DNA from: Mesostigma viride
Taxonomy: Eukaryota; Streptophyta; Mesostigmatophyceae; Mesostigmatales; Mesostigmataceae
Assembly (NCBI GenBank): GCA_009746045.1
Contig: RPFO01000079.1
Location: forward strand, 114,501-178,500
Length of the DNA: 64,000 nt
Direction of reading: 5' to 3'
In this document: in pieces, positions 1 through 11,696 of the stretch
Layout: each line of letters opens with the position of its first letter
Numbering within the stretch: position 1 is the stretch's first letter
Made by a program: the position numbers and the translations under genes
The notes under the pieces: generated by a model
The model's input: the letters and a program-made list of their open reading frames with translations, nothing else
Database searches by the model: none
Told to the model about the DNA's origin: nothing

Positions 1-163
1 GCCCAGCGCCGCGCCGCGCAAGCCCATAAAGCCCGCTTGTTGGTATAGCTCCATCATCCATGATGGCCTCTGTTCAGATCTGCTACAGCCAGCCAAGTGG
101 CCAAGCAGCAATTAAAGCAATATAAGCTACTGAACAAGAAAGGAAAGTGCCAAGTGTTACCAC

Positions 164-1080
164 TCAGGCAAGACCACCACGGCTGGCCCCAGGCGCGTCC
201 TGGTTCTCCTTGTCGCTGTCGTCGTCGCTGTCGCTCACCACAATCAGCTCTGGCACCCTGCTACCCGCTGCGCCGTCGTCGACCCGCTGTCGGCCCGCGA
301 TGACTGAATCGTCACCGTTGGTATAGTAGACAGGTGACAACCCGTCGTTGGCACCCCGCGGATTGTATCTTGGCACCTCGTGGTCGCCAAGTGCCTCGTC
401 GCCTAGCCCAGCGACGCCCCCTGCTCCCACCTCAAGGTCACTATCGTACCCAAGAGGTGCAAACTCTTCCCAACGCGTCACACGAACGCGAAGGGGGGGG
501 CAGTTCCTGAAAAGGAACCCTTGCTCGCTCCGGAAACCTGCCGACTCTTGCCGCGCGCTGTCCTCCGGTGATGGCTTCCGCTGTCGCCCCGACCTCTGCA
601 AGCCGCCTGTATGCTCCGCTCCGCGTCGTTCACGCCTAACTGGTCCCGCTGCAACACCCTCGTCGCCGATGCGCCTGCGAAAGTACGTGGTACACCCGCA
701 CCCGCTGCTGTCGGCACAAACTCGTGTCGCACTGCGCCAGCTGCCTCCGCAACCTCGCCTCGCCTTGCCGCCAACTCCGTCCGCACTCGCTCAGCTACTG
801 CTGTAATCACCGTCTGGATGCCGACCAAACCGTGAAGCTCCTGCTCGAGGTCGTCGATGCTCCGGTGCTCCGGAATGACGATGGTTTGTACGTGCCGCAG
901 AATTCGCTCCCAATCTTCGACCTGGTCGTCGACGAATTGCACGAAGCTGCGATTAACAGGCGGACGATCTGCAAGCAATAAAGATAGATCCCGAACGACA
1001 CGACGCAATTCAGGCGAAATCGAACCCCCAGCAGACTGCCGAAACCGGAAATCCTGCTGCCGTTGTTCTTCCTGCACCAT
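164..1080 (-). pseudogene. Unrecognised protein gene with one frameshift
   Basis: Two overlapping minus-strand reading frames form one plausible protein of about 300 residues. The N-terminal part (1080 down to about 500) starts MVQEEQRQQDFRF, is rich in charged helical sequence and has a VDDQVEDWERILRHV stretch. The C-terminal part (about 500 down to 164) is acidic and ends with a run of SDSDDDSDKEN. The frame changes at or near a run of eight G (493-500 on the plus strand), which is a natural slippage or sequencing-error site. I do not recognise the family. It could be a host gene or the gag-like ORF of an unseen element. No partner gene or promoter is evident. Confidence 0.4.
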
Positions 1081-1859
1081 TCACCACCGGACGAGCTCCT
1101 CGCGTCGTCAACGCTGCACACCGCAACCGGCAACGACCCTCCTGGCCGTTCCGCTGAGACTGGTTGTAATTTGAGTTAACGTTCTTAGCAAACGCAATGT
1201 GAAGGATATGGTTGCAATGCAGCAATGTGTGAATATGGTTGGAAACGGAGCTTTGTTAAAATTGGATAATGTTACAGCGCTCACACACTTGAGGCTTGTA
1301 CACGCGCTTGCCAAGTCAAGGCACAACACGTGAGGCGGGCTCGCAAGAGATGCCCAATTGGCACTGGCCTATTGTTTATATACTTGTGCACTGTGCTTGC
1401 TAGTCCTGAGCAGCCTAGGAGGCCTGCTCAGTAATAACACCCCGGTACAGTATTCACTACCTGTACAGCGCCCAGTTCCTATACAGTAGGTCTGCCATAC
1501 AGGCACAGTGACCACAGAGTACAGTCACCACAGTGATTATTGCATCTGCACCTAGAAGTCCAGGACTAAGCCTGCGGTACCAACAGACCACAGGTTAAGG
1601 TTCCTATTTCCTGCGTACGACGTATTAACCCAATACCGTCGTAGGTACAGCACCTAATTCCTGTCAGCCCAGGAATTACTGTCGACCCCATATGTCGTCG
1701 GCAAATATTCACGTCCGACTTAGAAGAACAGCCGGCTCGCGCTCGCGCGCGACCGGGAAGTCGGAACGCCATAACTTTCTTGATACTTGTCGGAATGAAC
1801 TCGTTCCGGTGCCGCTGGAATCGCAGAGATATGCCGAATCAGGATCACGCCAATGCGCT
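1081..1859. other. No gene recognised
   Basis: AT/GC-mixed sequence with only short shadow frames. A stretch rich in GTAC/ACAG words lies at about 1440-1660. I see no recognisable element or coding signal. Confidence 0.5.
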
Positions 1860-2990
1860 TGGCGTTAACTGGCCCCCCCCCTCCCCCCTCAGCCAGCCAT
1901 GATGCGCCCCCCCGCCCCCCCGCCCCCCCGCGAAAAGGCGTGCCGGCGCAAAGGACAGGCGTCGACCACGAGGACCCCTGAAAAAGACCGGAAAAGTACG
2001 CAGATCCGCCACAGGATGCCTCCCCGCCTGGGTGAGATGGCGAGGTCGCAAGGCCCCCGCGCCCCCGGCCCCACCCGCCACCCGGAGGTTCCGGCCCCGC
2101 CCCCCCCCCCGCACAGTGAGACGCCCCGCCGGCCGCCCTGTGGCGGATGCCTCCCCGCCCGAGTGAGACGGCGAGGTCGCAAGGCCCCCCGCCCTCCTCA
2201 GCGAGACGCCAGAGTCTGCGGGATCCTCCGCCCCCCCGCCCACCCACCCACCCCGCAGAGTGCGGAGGTCCCCCCCCCCCCCCCCTCCCTCCTCAGCCGG
2301 CCATGATACGCCCCCCCGCCCCGGCCGGCGAAAAGGCGTGGCGCAAAGGACAGGCATCGACCACGAGGACCCCTGAAAAAGACCGGAAAAGTACGCAGAT
2401 CCGCCACAGGACGCCTCCCCGCCTGGGTGAGATGGCGAGGTCGCAAGGCCCCCGCGCCCCCCCCCGCCCCCCGGAGGTTCCCCCCCCCCCCCCCCCCGGC
2501 CCCCGCACAGTGAGACGGCCCGCCCCGGCCGGGCGAGGTCGCAGGGCCCCCCGTGCTCCTCAGCGAGACGCCATAGTCTGCGGGATCGCCCCGCTCCCCC
2601 GGCCCCCGCGCCCCCCCACCCACCCGGAGTTTCCCCTCCCCCCACCCCCACCCCCGCACAGTGAGACGGCCCGCCCCGGCCGGGCGAGGTCGCACTGGGC
2701 CCCCCCGCGCTCCTCAGCGAGACGCCATAGTCTGCGGGATCGCCCCGCTCCCCCGGCCCCCGCGCCCACCCACCCACCAGGAGTTTCCCCTCCCCCCCCC
2801 CGCCCCCCCCCTCGCGAAAAGGCGAAAACCGTCGCAAGCTCGCTCAAGTCGCTGACGTCAAAAATAATGTCGTGCGACGACTTTAAAGCCATAAAAAGAT
2901 GCGAGCGAGTGGACGCGGCGCGAAGGACAGGCGTCGACGACGAGAACCCCTGAAAAAGACCGGAATTGTACGGAGATCCGCCACATATAT
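1860..2990. repeat. C-rich tandem satellite
   Basis: Long C-rich runs alternate with a conserved block containing AGGACAGGCRTCGACCACGA, followed by a CTGAAAAAGACCGG word. Two blocks are about 404 bp apart (CCATGATGCG at about 1898, CCATGATACG at about 2302). A shorter subunit of about 147 bp starting GCACAGTGAGACGGCCCGCC repeats at about 2510 and 2656. The last block (2815-2990) drops the C-rich filler and matches the repeats at 3.3-4.46 kb. The long ORFs here on both strands are composition artefacts. Confidence 0.8.
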
Positions 2991-3014
2991 ATTGTTGTTG
3001 TTGTTGTTGTTGCC
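2991..3014. repeat. (TTG)n microsatellite
   Basis: About seven TTG units directly following TATATA. It may be the tail of an insertion like those at 3210 and 4542, but I could not find a target duplication here. Confidence 0.7.
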
Positions 3015-3196
3015 GAATGCTATTGGAGACCGCAACTAAAGCCGAACGCGAAGGATTTTCGGGGAAATGGGTATATTTTTTTGTAGCCAATTATGGACCA
3101 AGGAGGTGAGAGGGGAAATGAGTATCAGCGAATCCTAATTGAAGGTGGGCATGCACACACACGTGTGGAGGTGACAGGTGAAGGGCTAATAGGGCG

Positions 3197-3283
3197 CGTT
3201 ATAATAAGTTGTTGTTGTTGTTGTTGTTGTGTCCCACGCCGCACATGGGCAGCAGAGAATCTATAGTGGCCGTTATAATAAGT
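3197..3283 (-). mobile_element. Short retroposed insertion, (AAC)n tail, 13-bp TSD
   Basis: CGTTATAATAAGT occurs at 3197-3209 and again at 3271-3283, exactly flanking a 61-bp insert. Read on the minus strand, the insert ends in CTCTGCTGCCCATGTGCGGC, then GTGGG and an (AAC)n tail. The same 3' sequence lies at 4542-4571. A variable 5' end, a constant 3' end with a simple-repeat tail, and a target duplication over 10 bp are the hallmarks of a 5'-truncated LINE or SINE copy. The source element is not in the window. Confidence 0.75.
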
Positions 3284-3322
3284 AATAGGAACGCGAAGGA
3301 TTCAACTCAATGGTAAACTAAA

Positions 3323-4465
3323 ATGAAGTACGGTGAAAAGACGAAAGCCGTCAAGCCTACCGTCACTCTAGTAGGCGACCCAGTTTCGTCGTTCCGACAG
3401 GTGGCGAGTCGTAAAAGTTTCACCGACTACCTGCCAGTCAAGCTCGATCGAGTCGCCAACGTCAAAATGTCGCGAGACGACTTTGAATCCGTTGAAGATT
3501 CCAGCGAGTGAACGCCAATAGTATCCCACTGAACAAACGCGCTCCGTCCGCCGCCTAAGATACGGCGTCTTCGGTCCAACCACGCACGGAAGCCTGTACG
3601 ATCTCCGAATTCTGTCGACTTGCGCCCAACGGGAAAAGGCGAAAAGGACACCCGTCGATCACGAGGACCCCTGAAAATAAGTACGGAAAGTTACGGCGTA
3701 CGGGCCACAGGATGCTCGATGGTCATCAGGGCTTGACGGCTTTCGTCCGTCAAGCCGACCGTCACTCTAGTAGGCGACCCAGTTTCGGTAAGCCGACATG
3801 TGGCTAGTCGCGAAAGTTCGACCAACTACGCGGCAGTCAAGCTCGATCGAATCGCTAACGTCAAAATGTCGCGAAACACTTTAAAGCCATTAAAGATGCC
3901 AGCGAGTGAACGCCAATAGTATCCCACGCGTAGTTGGTCGAACTTTCACGTCTTCATCATGACCCAGTTTCGGTGAGCCAACCTACGATGATCATCGTAG
4001 GTTGGTACATGGCTAGCGGCCACGTTCTGGTCAGAGCACGGATTGTGGCGGCCGTAGTTAAAAGATGAAAGCCGTCAAGCCGACGGTCACTCTAGTAGAC
4101 GACCCAGTTTTGGTGAGCCGACAGGTGGCAAGTCGTTAAAGCTCTATACCAACTACGCTCCAGTCAAGCTCGATCGAGTCGCTAACGTCAAAATGTCGCG
4201 GAACGACTTGAAAGCCATTAAAGATTTCGGCGAGTGAACGCCAATCTTATCCCATTGCACCAACGCGCTCCGTCCGCCGCCCAAGATACGGCGTCTTCCG
4301 TCTAACCACGCACGGAAGCCTGTAGGATCTCCAAATCCCGTCAACTTGCGCCCAACGGGAAAAGGCGAAAAGGACACCCGTCGATCACGTGTTGATCACT
4401 GAAATGTACGGAATTCCATAAAAAGTTACGGCGTACGGGCCACAGGGTGCCCGATGGTTTTTAAT
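3323..4465. repeat. Diverged 0.4-kb repeat units
   Basis: Three related blocks lie at about 3333-3730, 3741-3960 (partial) and 4061-4465. Shared words include AAGCCGTCAAGCC, GTCACTCTAGTAG, CAAGCTCGATCGA, AACGTCAAAATGTCGCG and GGAAAAGGCGAAAAGGACAC. Small ORFs in this region (such as 3323-3511) recur because the DNA recurs; I do not regard them as genes. The word AGCGAGTGAACGCC links these blocks to the end of the C-rich satellite at 2815-2990. Confidence 0.7.
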
Positions 4466-4528
4466 ATAGTTGGATAGGGGATAAAAATCCGTCAATCCAT
4501 CCATACATCCATAGTTCCATACAACCAT

Positions 4529-5268
<740 letters not shown>

Positions 5269-6263
5269 TTGTCCCGGATTTGCAAGCATAAGGGTGAGGT
5301 TCTTCCAAAAATTGGCTCCGTCGTAGAGTTTCAACGGGCAAGTTGCAAACACGTACGTTATTTGATTAGTTGATTATCCCCTCTCTAGTAACTGCGATTA
5401 AGACAGCCGAAAAAGTTGGTCGAACCGTGAGGCCCGAAACGGAGCCCGTACGAAAACCGCGAGCGTAGGGCGCGCGATACAAAACGCGATCCGGGAGATC
5501 CGCTGTGGCGCCCAATCGGAGCAGTTGCCCAAAAATTGACAAACTAGGGCTCAGATCGAGTCTCACACGTTCTTAACGGGTGCTGAAACGTCTGATCAGC
5601 GCAGATCTGTTCAGAGCTTTTGCGGGCAGGGGGGGATCCGGTTCAGCACTTTTTTCAGCAGGGGGGGCGCCCCGCCAATGGGATGATAAAGAAAACACAG
5701 GCAGGTTGACGGACCTGAAACACGATGTCGGATTGTTATAAGCGGCCCTCAAACTTTTGCTCGAATCAAACAAGCCGGCAAAGGTTAAGGGTTCTGGGAT
5801 GCGGAAGTACAACAACTACGGAGTATAGAACCCCCCGTCCTTAGTATTCGTGGCGTTCAGTGCGGCAAGTCGACCAAAATTCCAGAAAATGTTTAGAAAC
5901 CGTAAAATTTTGGGCGTTACAGCCGTTTTGTTGTCTGCATTTTGTTCAGAAACCGTTTTACTCAGTGTTTCCGTAGCAATTTTCGATTCAGACCGAAATT
6001 TAAGTATGAACTTGATCTGACTGAATTTTCTTTGTAAAGTGCACGCAAAATTTGACTTGGAGGAGCGGAGCGTAGCACGATGCTTGCTGGACGAACTTTA
6101 TGAGATTCTCTACCGATTCTGGACTCAGCGCGGATAGAATCTTAACTTTGCTGAAATTAAAATTGTGCTACGAAATTTAGCCCTGAACGCATGGCCATGC
6201 TGAACGTGGCCTGAAATCGTTTTTGGTTGAGCGGTCACGAGTTTAGAGCAATGAAAACGAATT
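5269..6263. other. No gene recognised
   Basis: Only short unsupported frames. No repeats shared with the rest of the window were noticed. Confidence 0.5.
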
Positions 6264-6394
6264 AATGGTTGGGGAATGATGCAGACGAAATTTGTTTAAA
6301 CTTTTGTTTAATTATTTTTTCTAATGAGATTAGCATAGTACTCCGTGGCATGCCTTTGCGCATGACACGCAAGTACTTACTTACTTACGTATTA
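6264..6394 (+). mobile_element. LINE 3' end with (TTAC)n tail
   Basis: This stretch begins GGTTGGGGAATGATGCAGAC, continues with TCTAATGAGATTAGCATAGT and ends in ACTTACTTACTTAC. The same stretch, diverged, is found at 38748-38872 and, split by another insertion, at 52465-52496 plus 58099-58190. A constant 3' end closed by a simple repeat marks it as the 3' UTR of a LINE family (the LINE-B type). The copy has no coding part. Confidence 0.75.
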
Positions 6395-7134
6395 TGGACG
6401 CTTCTTGTCGGTGTGAGAGTGACGCACCCTCTCTTCACAGCGGCATCACAGCGGTCATGCGCTGAAGGGCCGCCAATGGTTTCTTCTTTGCATTTTATCG
6501 TGCAGGGATGGAAGTGTTATATAGTGATGATGATGTTGGAGATATTGCATTTGTGTGACTGCATGTAGATTATTAGCTGCCACCATGCATTGGTTGTTTG
6601 AGCTTTCCTTTGTTATGATAATGTGACAAGACTACGGTGTGCTGAGCCCGAACCATGCACAGTTGACATGCATGATTGCATGCATGCTATATATACCATG
6701 TTCCTATACTTGGTTCCTTGCCCTCCATAGTCCCAGTTTGTCATCCATGCCGGGACTAGGGCAGTTTAGGAGGTGTTGTTGTGTTGATTAGCTTGGTTGG
6801 CATCAAACTTACACCCTACTGTAACCTCAGAGAAACATAGGAAATGCTGGTTAGGCATGTTAGTGCTACCATCGTCAAGGCTATGCACATACTTACAAGG
6901 CTGGCCATGCTCGAGGGACGGTGAAGGCGTATGAGGTGCGTGGTCACCCCATTGCACTTTGTAAACATACTCAGCATCGTTTTGGTGCATGTTGGATGGC
7001 ATATATGAATGAAGTGATTTTGTGGGGTTACTAGTAGCTTACTGAGCGGTCCTCCTTAGCGCCTTGTCAGGAGGTCATATAATAGGAAACCCGGCCATAA
7101 ACTTGAGCACGTCTTGTCACAATGACCCCCCACA
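6395..7134. other. No gene recognised
   Basis: Short frames only. Part of this region could be further-decayed 5' sequence of LINE-A, but I cannot show it. Confidence 0.4.
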
Positions 7135-8475
7135 TTGAGCATGCGTTATGGTGGCACATTTCACCTCTCACCTCTTGGGCGGTCTACAAGCACTCACCTC
7201 ACGGTTGGGGTGCAGGTTACGCCCCATGTAGTGGTCTGCCATAGCTGGAACGCCAGAAGTTCTTCGAGGACTTGCATCGCCTTGAGGGGGCCACCCCAGC
7301 CCGCTGCACTTCTTGGTTATGCTGCTCGACGCCAACGCCACGCTCCCCGTGGGCACTGCTGCATGGCAGTCGCTTTGCACCTGCCGGCACGGGTGCTAAC
7401 GACAACACCCCCATGTTCTCTGGCTTTTTGCGGGATAGCGGGATGGTTGCTGTCAACTGCCACTTCCAACGTCCCCCACAGTCCTGACTTGGTTACTTTT
7501 CGGGGCCCTAACAGCCGTCAGGCCCGTGTCTGGACTACGTGGTGGTACGGCAGCCCAGGTGCGCAATTCGGTTCTGGATACCCGAGTCTGAGTGTTCGAC
7601 CCACCCACGGTGTGCTCTGACCACCATGCAGTTGGTGCGTGCGACCATTCCGCTCCGGCTCAGCAGGCCCCCAAGCGCGCCGCGCCCAAGTGATACTTTC
7701 TGACTGTCCAGACTGCGCTGCGCCCGGTCCGTGGGGATCCTGAGGACAGTCTGGACGGACGCCGACCACGAGAGCTAGGAAAAGGTGCCCGGGCAGGCGT
7801 ACCTGGCGGCCCTGGAGGCCCAGGCGGACGTCAACGCGCTGGCCCAGGGTGCTCCCAACGCCGCCATTTTTCGACGACGGGCTTTGCGGCCCGCGCCCCG
7901 TTGCTGGCGGCCCGGCACCTGCCGGCCATGCCCCGCCGCCGACCCGGCCCGCTCTACCGCCACTGAGGCCCCCAACTAGGTCCTGGCCGCCCGGCACCGC
8001 CTCACTCAAGCATAACCGGGACCCGCTGCTGAAACCGGTGCTCACGGCCGCCCTTGTGGAGGCCTACGCACATGCTCAGGACGCAGAGGCGGCCCAGTGC
8101 ATCGCGGATGCCAAGGCCTGCCAAGCTCGCAACCAGGGCAGGGAAATGTGGTACCACCTCGACCGGCTCGGCGGCCGGCGGCAGCGCACCCGGCCGGTCA
8201 CTGGAGCACACGGGGGACGGCGCGGCGCTGGTCAGCCGGCTTGACCGCTGGTTGGCCCACAATGTTTCTTGATGTAGGCGGGGCCTGCGCCCCCCCCCGC
8301 CGCTTCCCCCCGAGACGGCCGCCCGTCTCGGTGTAATTGCCGGACCCCCCCGCCGCCTGCGCCACCCTCCTGAGTCGGCCACGGACTACCAAGTCCCCGC
8401 CTTGAAGGAGGGCTGCCTTGCCACCAACGACGTTGTCCACCCCTTCACTTTGGAGGAATTGGACGGCGCCCTTGC
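7135..8475 (+). pseudogene. LINE-A ORF2 remnant, endonuclease and linker part
   Basis: Pieces in all three plus frames match the ORF2 protein of the LINE at 52591-56156. LTVGV (about 7198) corresponds to its LTVGVGYAP, LLDANATLP (about 7325) is the endonuclease core motif, and 8040-8240 matches the helical linker before the reverse transcriptase. The last codons spell FTLEELDGALA, continuous with 16874 once copia-1 is removed. Many stops and frame changes make it dead. LINE-A would encode an APE-type endonuclease plus reverse transcriptase for target-primed insertion. Confidence 0.7.
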
Positions 8476-9131
8476 AGTTAGCATATTGGGGCACCAATGT
8501 GCTAGATGGATGCAGGTTGAGGAGACCTTTCCAACGCCGTGTCAACCGCCTAGAACAGACAAGGGACTAGAAAGTTATCAAGTCCCGAAGTACTGCCGAC
8601 CGGTGGGCGAGGGCGGGGCACACTCAGGGCATAGTGGACAGGACACGTGGCAGGCCGTGCCTGCACAGGCTTAGCCTGGACTCTCACGTGACTGGGACAC
8701 AGTGTACTGAGGGCTCAACGGTATTGTGGCTAGTAGAAGCCAGTAACCAGCCAGCAGGTCTGCAAGGATGTACGTCCTTGCAGGACTGTGGCAGGTCCTG
8801 TGCTGTCCTAGACACAGGATAGCCAGAGATTCCTGTATGCTGCCTGCAACGAGGATGCAAGGCAGCGATACAAGGCTCTGGCAATGTAGCATTGCCCAGC
8901 GTTGCTCATGACCGAGGAACAAGGATGGAACGAGGTTGCATATATAGCTCGAGGCTCAACGAGGCAGCGAGCGTCTTCACACACGAACCTTGGTCGTCAC
9001 GACGAGTGGCGAGCCTATCGAGGGTCGTAGGCCTGGTGTGAGGATAAAGGTTGCTAGCCAGCAGCCTAGGGTCATTCCAGCCGGCAAGGACCAGGAGCTC
9101 ACAAGCTCTGCTGACGAGTTGCTGCGCAAAT
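8476..9131 (+). repeat. Copia-1 5' LTR
   Basis: Begins AGTTAGCATATT and ends GCTGCGCAAAT. A TATATATA box lies at about 8939-8946, suitable for starting the genomic RNA. It is about 99% identical to the 3' LTR and clearly related to, but distinct from, the copia-2 LTR. Confidence 0.9.
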
Positions 9132-9152
9132 CGTACTATTGCTTCCACGCTT

Positions 9153-10134
9153 TCATGTCTGGTTCATCGTCAAGCAGCCACGGTGCTGGTGAGGCGAACG
9201 AGCAGAGAGACGCGCAAGCGTTTTTCCCCTACCGTAACCAAGCAAACGCTCCAACATTCGTGCAAGCGGCCTACGTAGCGAGGCACTTGGCAGAAGAGGG
9301 GTGGGTGGCGGTGAGTGGGGGAGGCAACAGGCCAGCGGCGGCGGACCCGATTATACAACGGGCTCGCGTCGTGATTTCTCCAGGTGAGACGGGGCGAGTG
9401 GCGGTGGAAGAGTTGGTGCGCATTCGGACGCGCTAGCTGAAACTGCTAATCGTGTGGAGGTCGCTTATCAGGGCGCCCATATCACGCTTGCCGGTCTCGA
9501 CCTAGCCAGGGAGGCGCTTAGCCAGATCGTGGCAACAGCGCTCGGCAGCACCAGACTGTTCAACCACTGGGTGGCGACAGCAGTGCTAGGAGAGGGGGTA
9601 CCAGACGCCGACATCATCCGGAACGCGCGTGCTCGGGAGACGGTGAATCCTTGGAGCACGGCGGAGGTATTTGCCCAAACCATTGAGAATCTTGTTGCTG
9701 TCCTTTTGCAAGAGTCGAGAGGGTACGCAGACAGGTTCTATATTACCACGCAGCCTTTCGGAGTGTACTCCAGGCTTGATACACCGAGGCCGGAAACCAC
9801 CACTGCGTGGGGTCCGGAGGTGGAGATTGTCACAGGGGTCGAGAAGACGCCTGAAGACGTCCATTTTGAGTGGACTGACAAGCCAGAGGGCTCCGTCAAG
9901 CGCTCAGCCCAGCAGATAAACGAGGGCGACGGCACTACCGAGACCTACGAGGCAAGGCAGAGAGCTGATCTGCATATCCCTCGTGAGGCGACTCACGAGT
10001 ACGACCGTTACGGCCGAGGCGAGCAGAACGAGCTTGTCGGCGGCGGTAAGCGGTGGTTGCGCATCTTGCTTGGCATCGCAACCCAGGCGAGACACAACAT
10101 CCAGTCGAACGCAAGGAAGACGGGCGACCTGTGA
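9153..10134 (+). pseudogene. Copia-1 pre-gag ORF (frameshifted)
   Basis: Homolog of the intact 382-residue ORF of copia-2 (22770-23918). The first frame starts MSGSSSSSHG and runs to a stop at 9434-9436. The protein then continues in another frame from about 9430 (NRVEVAYQG...) to 10134. Conserved stretches include QAAYVAR, SPGETGRV, NHWVAT and QQINEGDGT. The family is unknown to me: it has no zinc knuckle, protease or membrane segment. Conservation in two subfamilies argues that it is a working component of the element. Confidence 0.65.
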
Positions 10135-10616
10135 CCTGCGTGCTGGGAGAGTTTAACCCAGACCTCCAGATTGTCGCAGAGGCAGCAGCAGCCACACGGT
10201 TGCTGAGGGTGTTGAGCAGCGTCCAGACCGTGAGGAGGGGCAGGCGAGTGCAAGCCAGGAGGCGGCCTCGTCTGGAGTAAGTGCGTGAGCCTGAGTGGGT
10301 TCCAGCAGCCATATCTGCGTGTGTTTTCTGTGGTATTCTATAATGCTTCGTAACACGCGCGGGGCGGCAGCGGGAGCGGGGCGGGAGCGGGGGATGGCGG
10401 GGGTGAGGCAAGGGCAGACACGGGAGGCCCCGCCAACGTCGTGCCAGAGGGACAGGCAATCCCAACGGCAGAGGGCGTCAATGGCAGGAGGGCGTCCAAC
10501 CGGAAGAGGAAAGAGGTGGCACAAGGGGAGGAGCGTGCAGGGTGGCCAACCGACGGCGTGGTGCTGACGGGGGAGGGCCAGAATGATGCTGAACGGCAAG
10601 CACCTGGTAAGAGACC

Positions 10617-11690
10617 ATGTGTGCCTCCGTCTGGTGTTCCTGCAGCTATGTTCCTGCGCCATTAGCACCAGTAGGAGCTGCTGTCATTGGCAGTGACCCT
10701 CGTGCTTTGCCTGGGACTAGACCTCATATGAGTGCTGTGGCTGTGATGAATGGCCAGAAGCCTCTCAAGCCTCCTGTGGGACAGGAAGAGCTAGACAAGT
10801 GGTTGGAGGATATGGAGCTAGTTTCATGCTCTGTAGATCCCACTGTCAACCTTGTGCAGGTATTCCACACATCCACGACTAATAGGGATTCAAGTGAGCG
10901 GGTGAGGGACAAGGCTAGGCAGGCTGTCAAGGACAAGCTGACTTGGTCTCAGTTCCTAGAGGGCCTACGTCAGGAGTTTTCTGATAAGGTACTCAACCTC
11001 ACTAATCACTATAAGCTCAGCTATGATACCTTTGAGATCAAGGGCACAATAGCTGAGGAGCTGCAGCGGCTCACACGCATCAGGGAGAAGGGGGCCAAGC
11101 ATGGCTTCAATCTGACTGATAGAGCAGTGGCAGATTACTTCCTGGATCGCATGGGGCTGAGTGTGGATGGGAGAAATGCAGCTAGGATGTTTGCTGATCA
11201 GACAGATGGGACGTGGCCAGCCTTGCAAAAGGTTATTTTCAATATCCGTCCATCTGACAATGCTGCTTGCAAGGCAATCCAGGTGACTGGTGCCCCTTCA
11301 GCCTCCGCTCATCAGGTCCATGGTGACGCCCCTGGGCAGGGTGCTCAGGGAGAAACCAGACCTAGTAGGCGTCAGAGGGCTAACAGGCGCAGGCAGAATG
11401 GTAACCAGGGTGGCAAGGGCCAGCAGCAGGGATCCAAAGGCAAGGGTCAGCAGCAGGCTGGTGGTCACCAGGGTGGTCAGCAGAACAAGGGTGGCCAAGG
11501 GCAAGGCAAGAGCCAGGGCCAGGGCACCCAGGCCAGTCAGAGCAGCCAGAACCAGGGTGGCCTGAAGAAGGCTGCTGCTGGGAAGGATGACAAGTGCTTT
11601 GGATGTGGCAGGACGGGTCATTGGCGACGTGACTGCCCAGACCAGGCCAAGTCTGCTGGAGCAGGCTCTGGCCAGGTGGGTAAGCCATGA
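10617..11690 (+). CDS. Copia-1 Gag
   Basis: Capsid/nucleocapsid-like protein that would package element RNA into cytoplasmic particles. The conserved body begins near RPHMSAVAVMNG and includes KWLEDMEL, VNLVQVFH, FSDKVLNLTN and DYFLDRMGLSVDGRN. A long Gly/Gln/Lys-rich region follows (about residues 235-320). Near the C-terminus is a zinc knuckle, CFGCGRTGHWRRDC, matching CX2CX4HX4C. The true start may lie further upstream, since similar basic sequence is encoded from about 10343 in other frames. The stop TGA at 11688-11690 is followed in the same frame, after two codons, by the first Met of pol, so read-through could make a Gag-Pol fusion. Confidence 0.8.
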   Translation: MCASVWCSCSYVPAPLAPVGAAVIGSDPRALPGTRPHMSAVAVMNGQKPLKPPVGQEELDKWLEDMELVSCSVDPTVNLVQVFHTSTTNRDSSERVRDKARQAVKDKLTWSQFLEGLRQEFSDKVLNLTNHYKLSYDTFEIKGTIAEELQRLTRIREKGAKHGFNLTDRAVADYFLDRMGLSVDGRNAARMFADQTDGTWPALQKVIFNIRPSDNAACKAIQVTGAPSASAHQVHGDAPGQGAQGETRPSRRQRANRRRQNGNQGGKGQQQGSKGKGQQQAGGHQGGQQNKGGQGQGKSQGQGTQASQSSQNQGGLKKAAAGKDDKCFGCGRTGHWRRDCPDQAKSAGAGSGQVGKP

Positions 11691-11696
11691 CTTGAG

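Noticed and set aside
1720-2953. Several Gly/Arg/Pro-rich frames of 130-330 residues
   Set aside because: They follow the C-rich satellite on both strands and repeat with its period.
7135-7620. 161-residue plus-strand ORF as a gene
   Set aside because: It mixes frames of a decayed LINE endonuclease (LTVGV, LLDANATLP in different frames), so it is not an independent gene.
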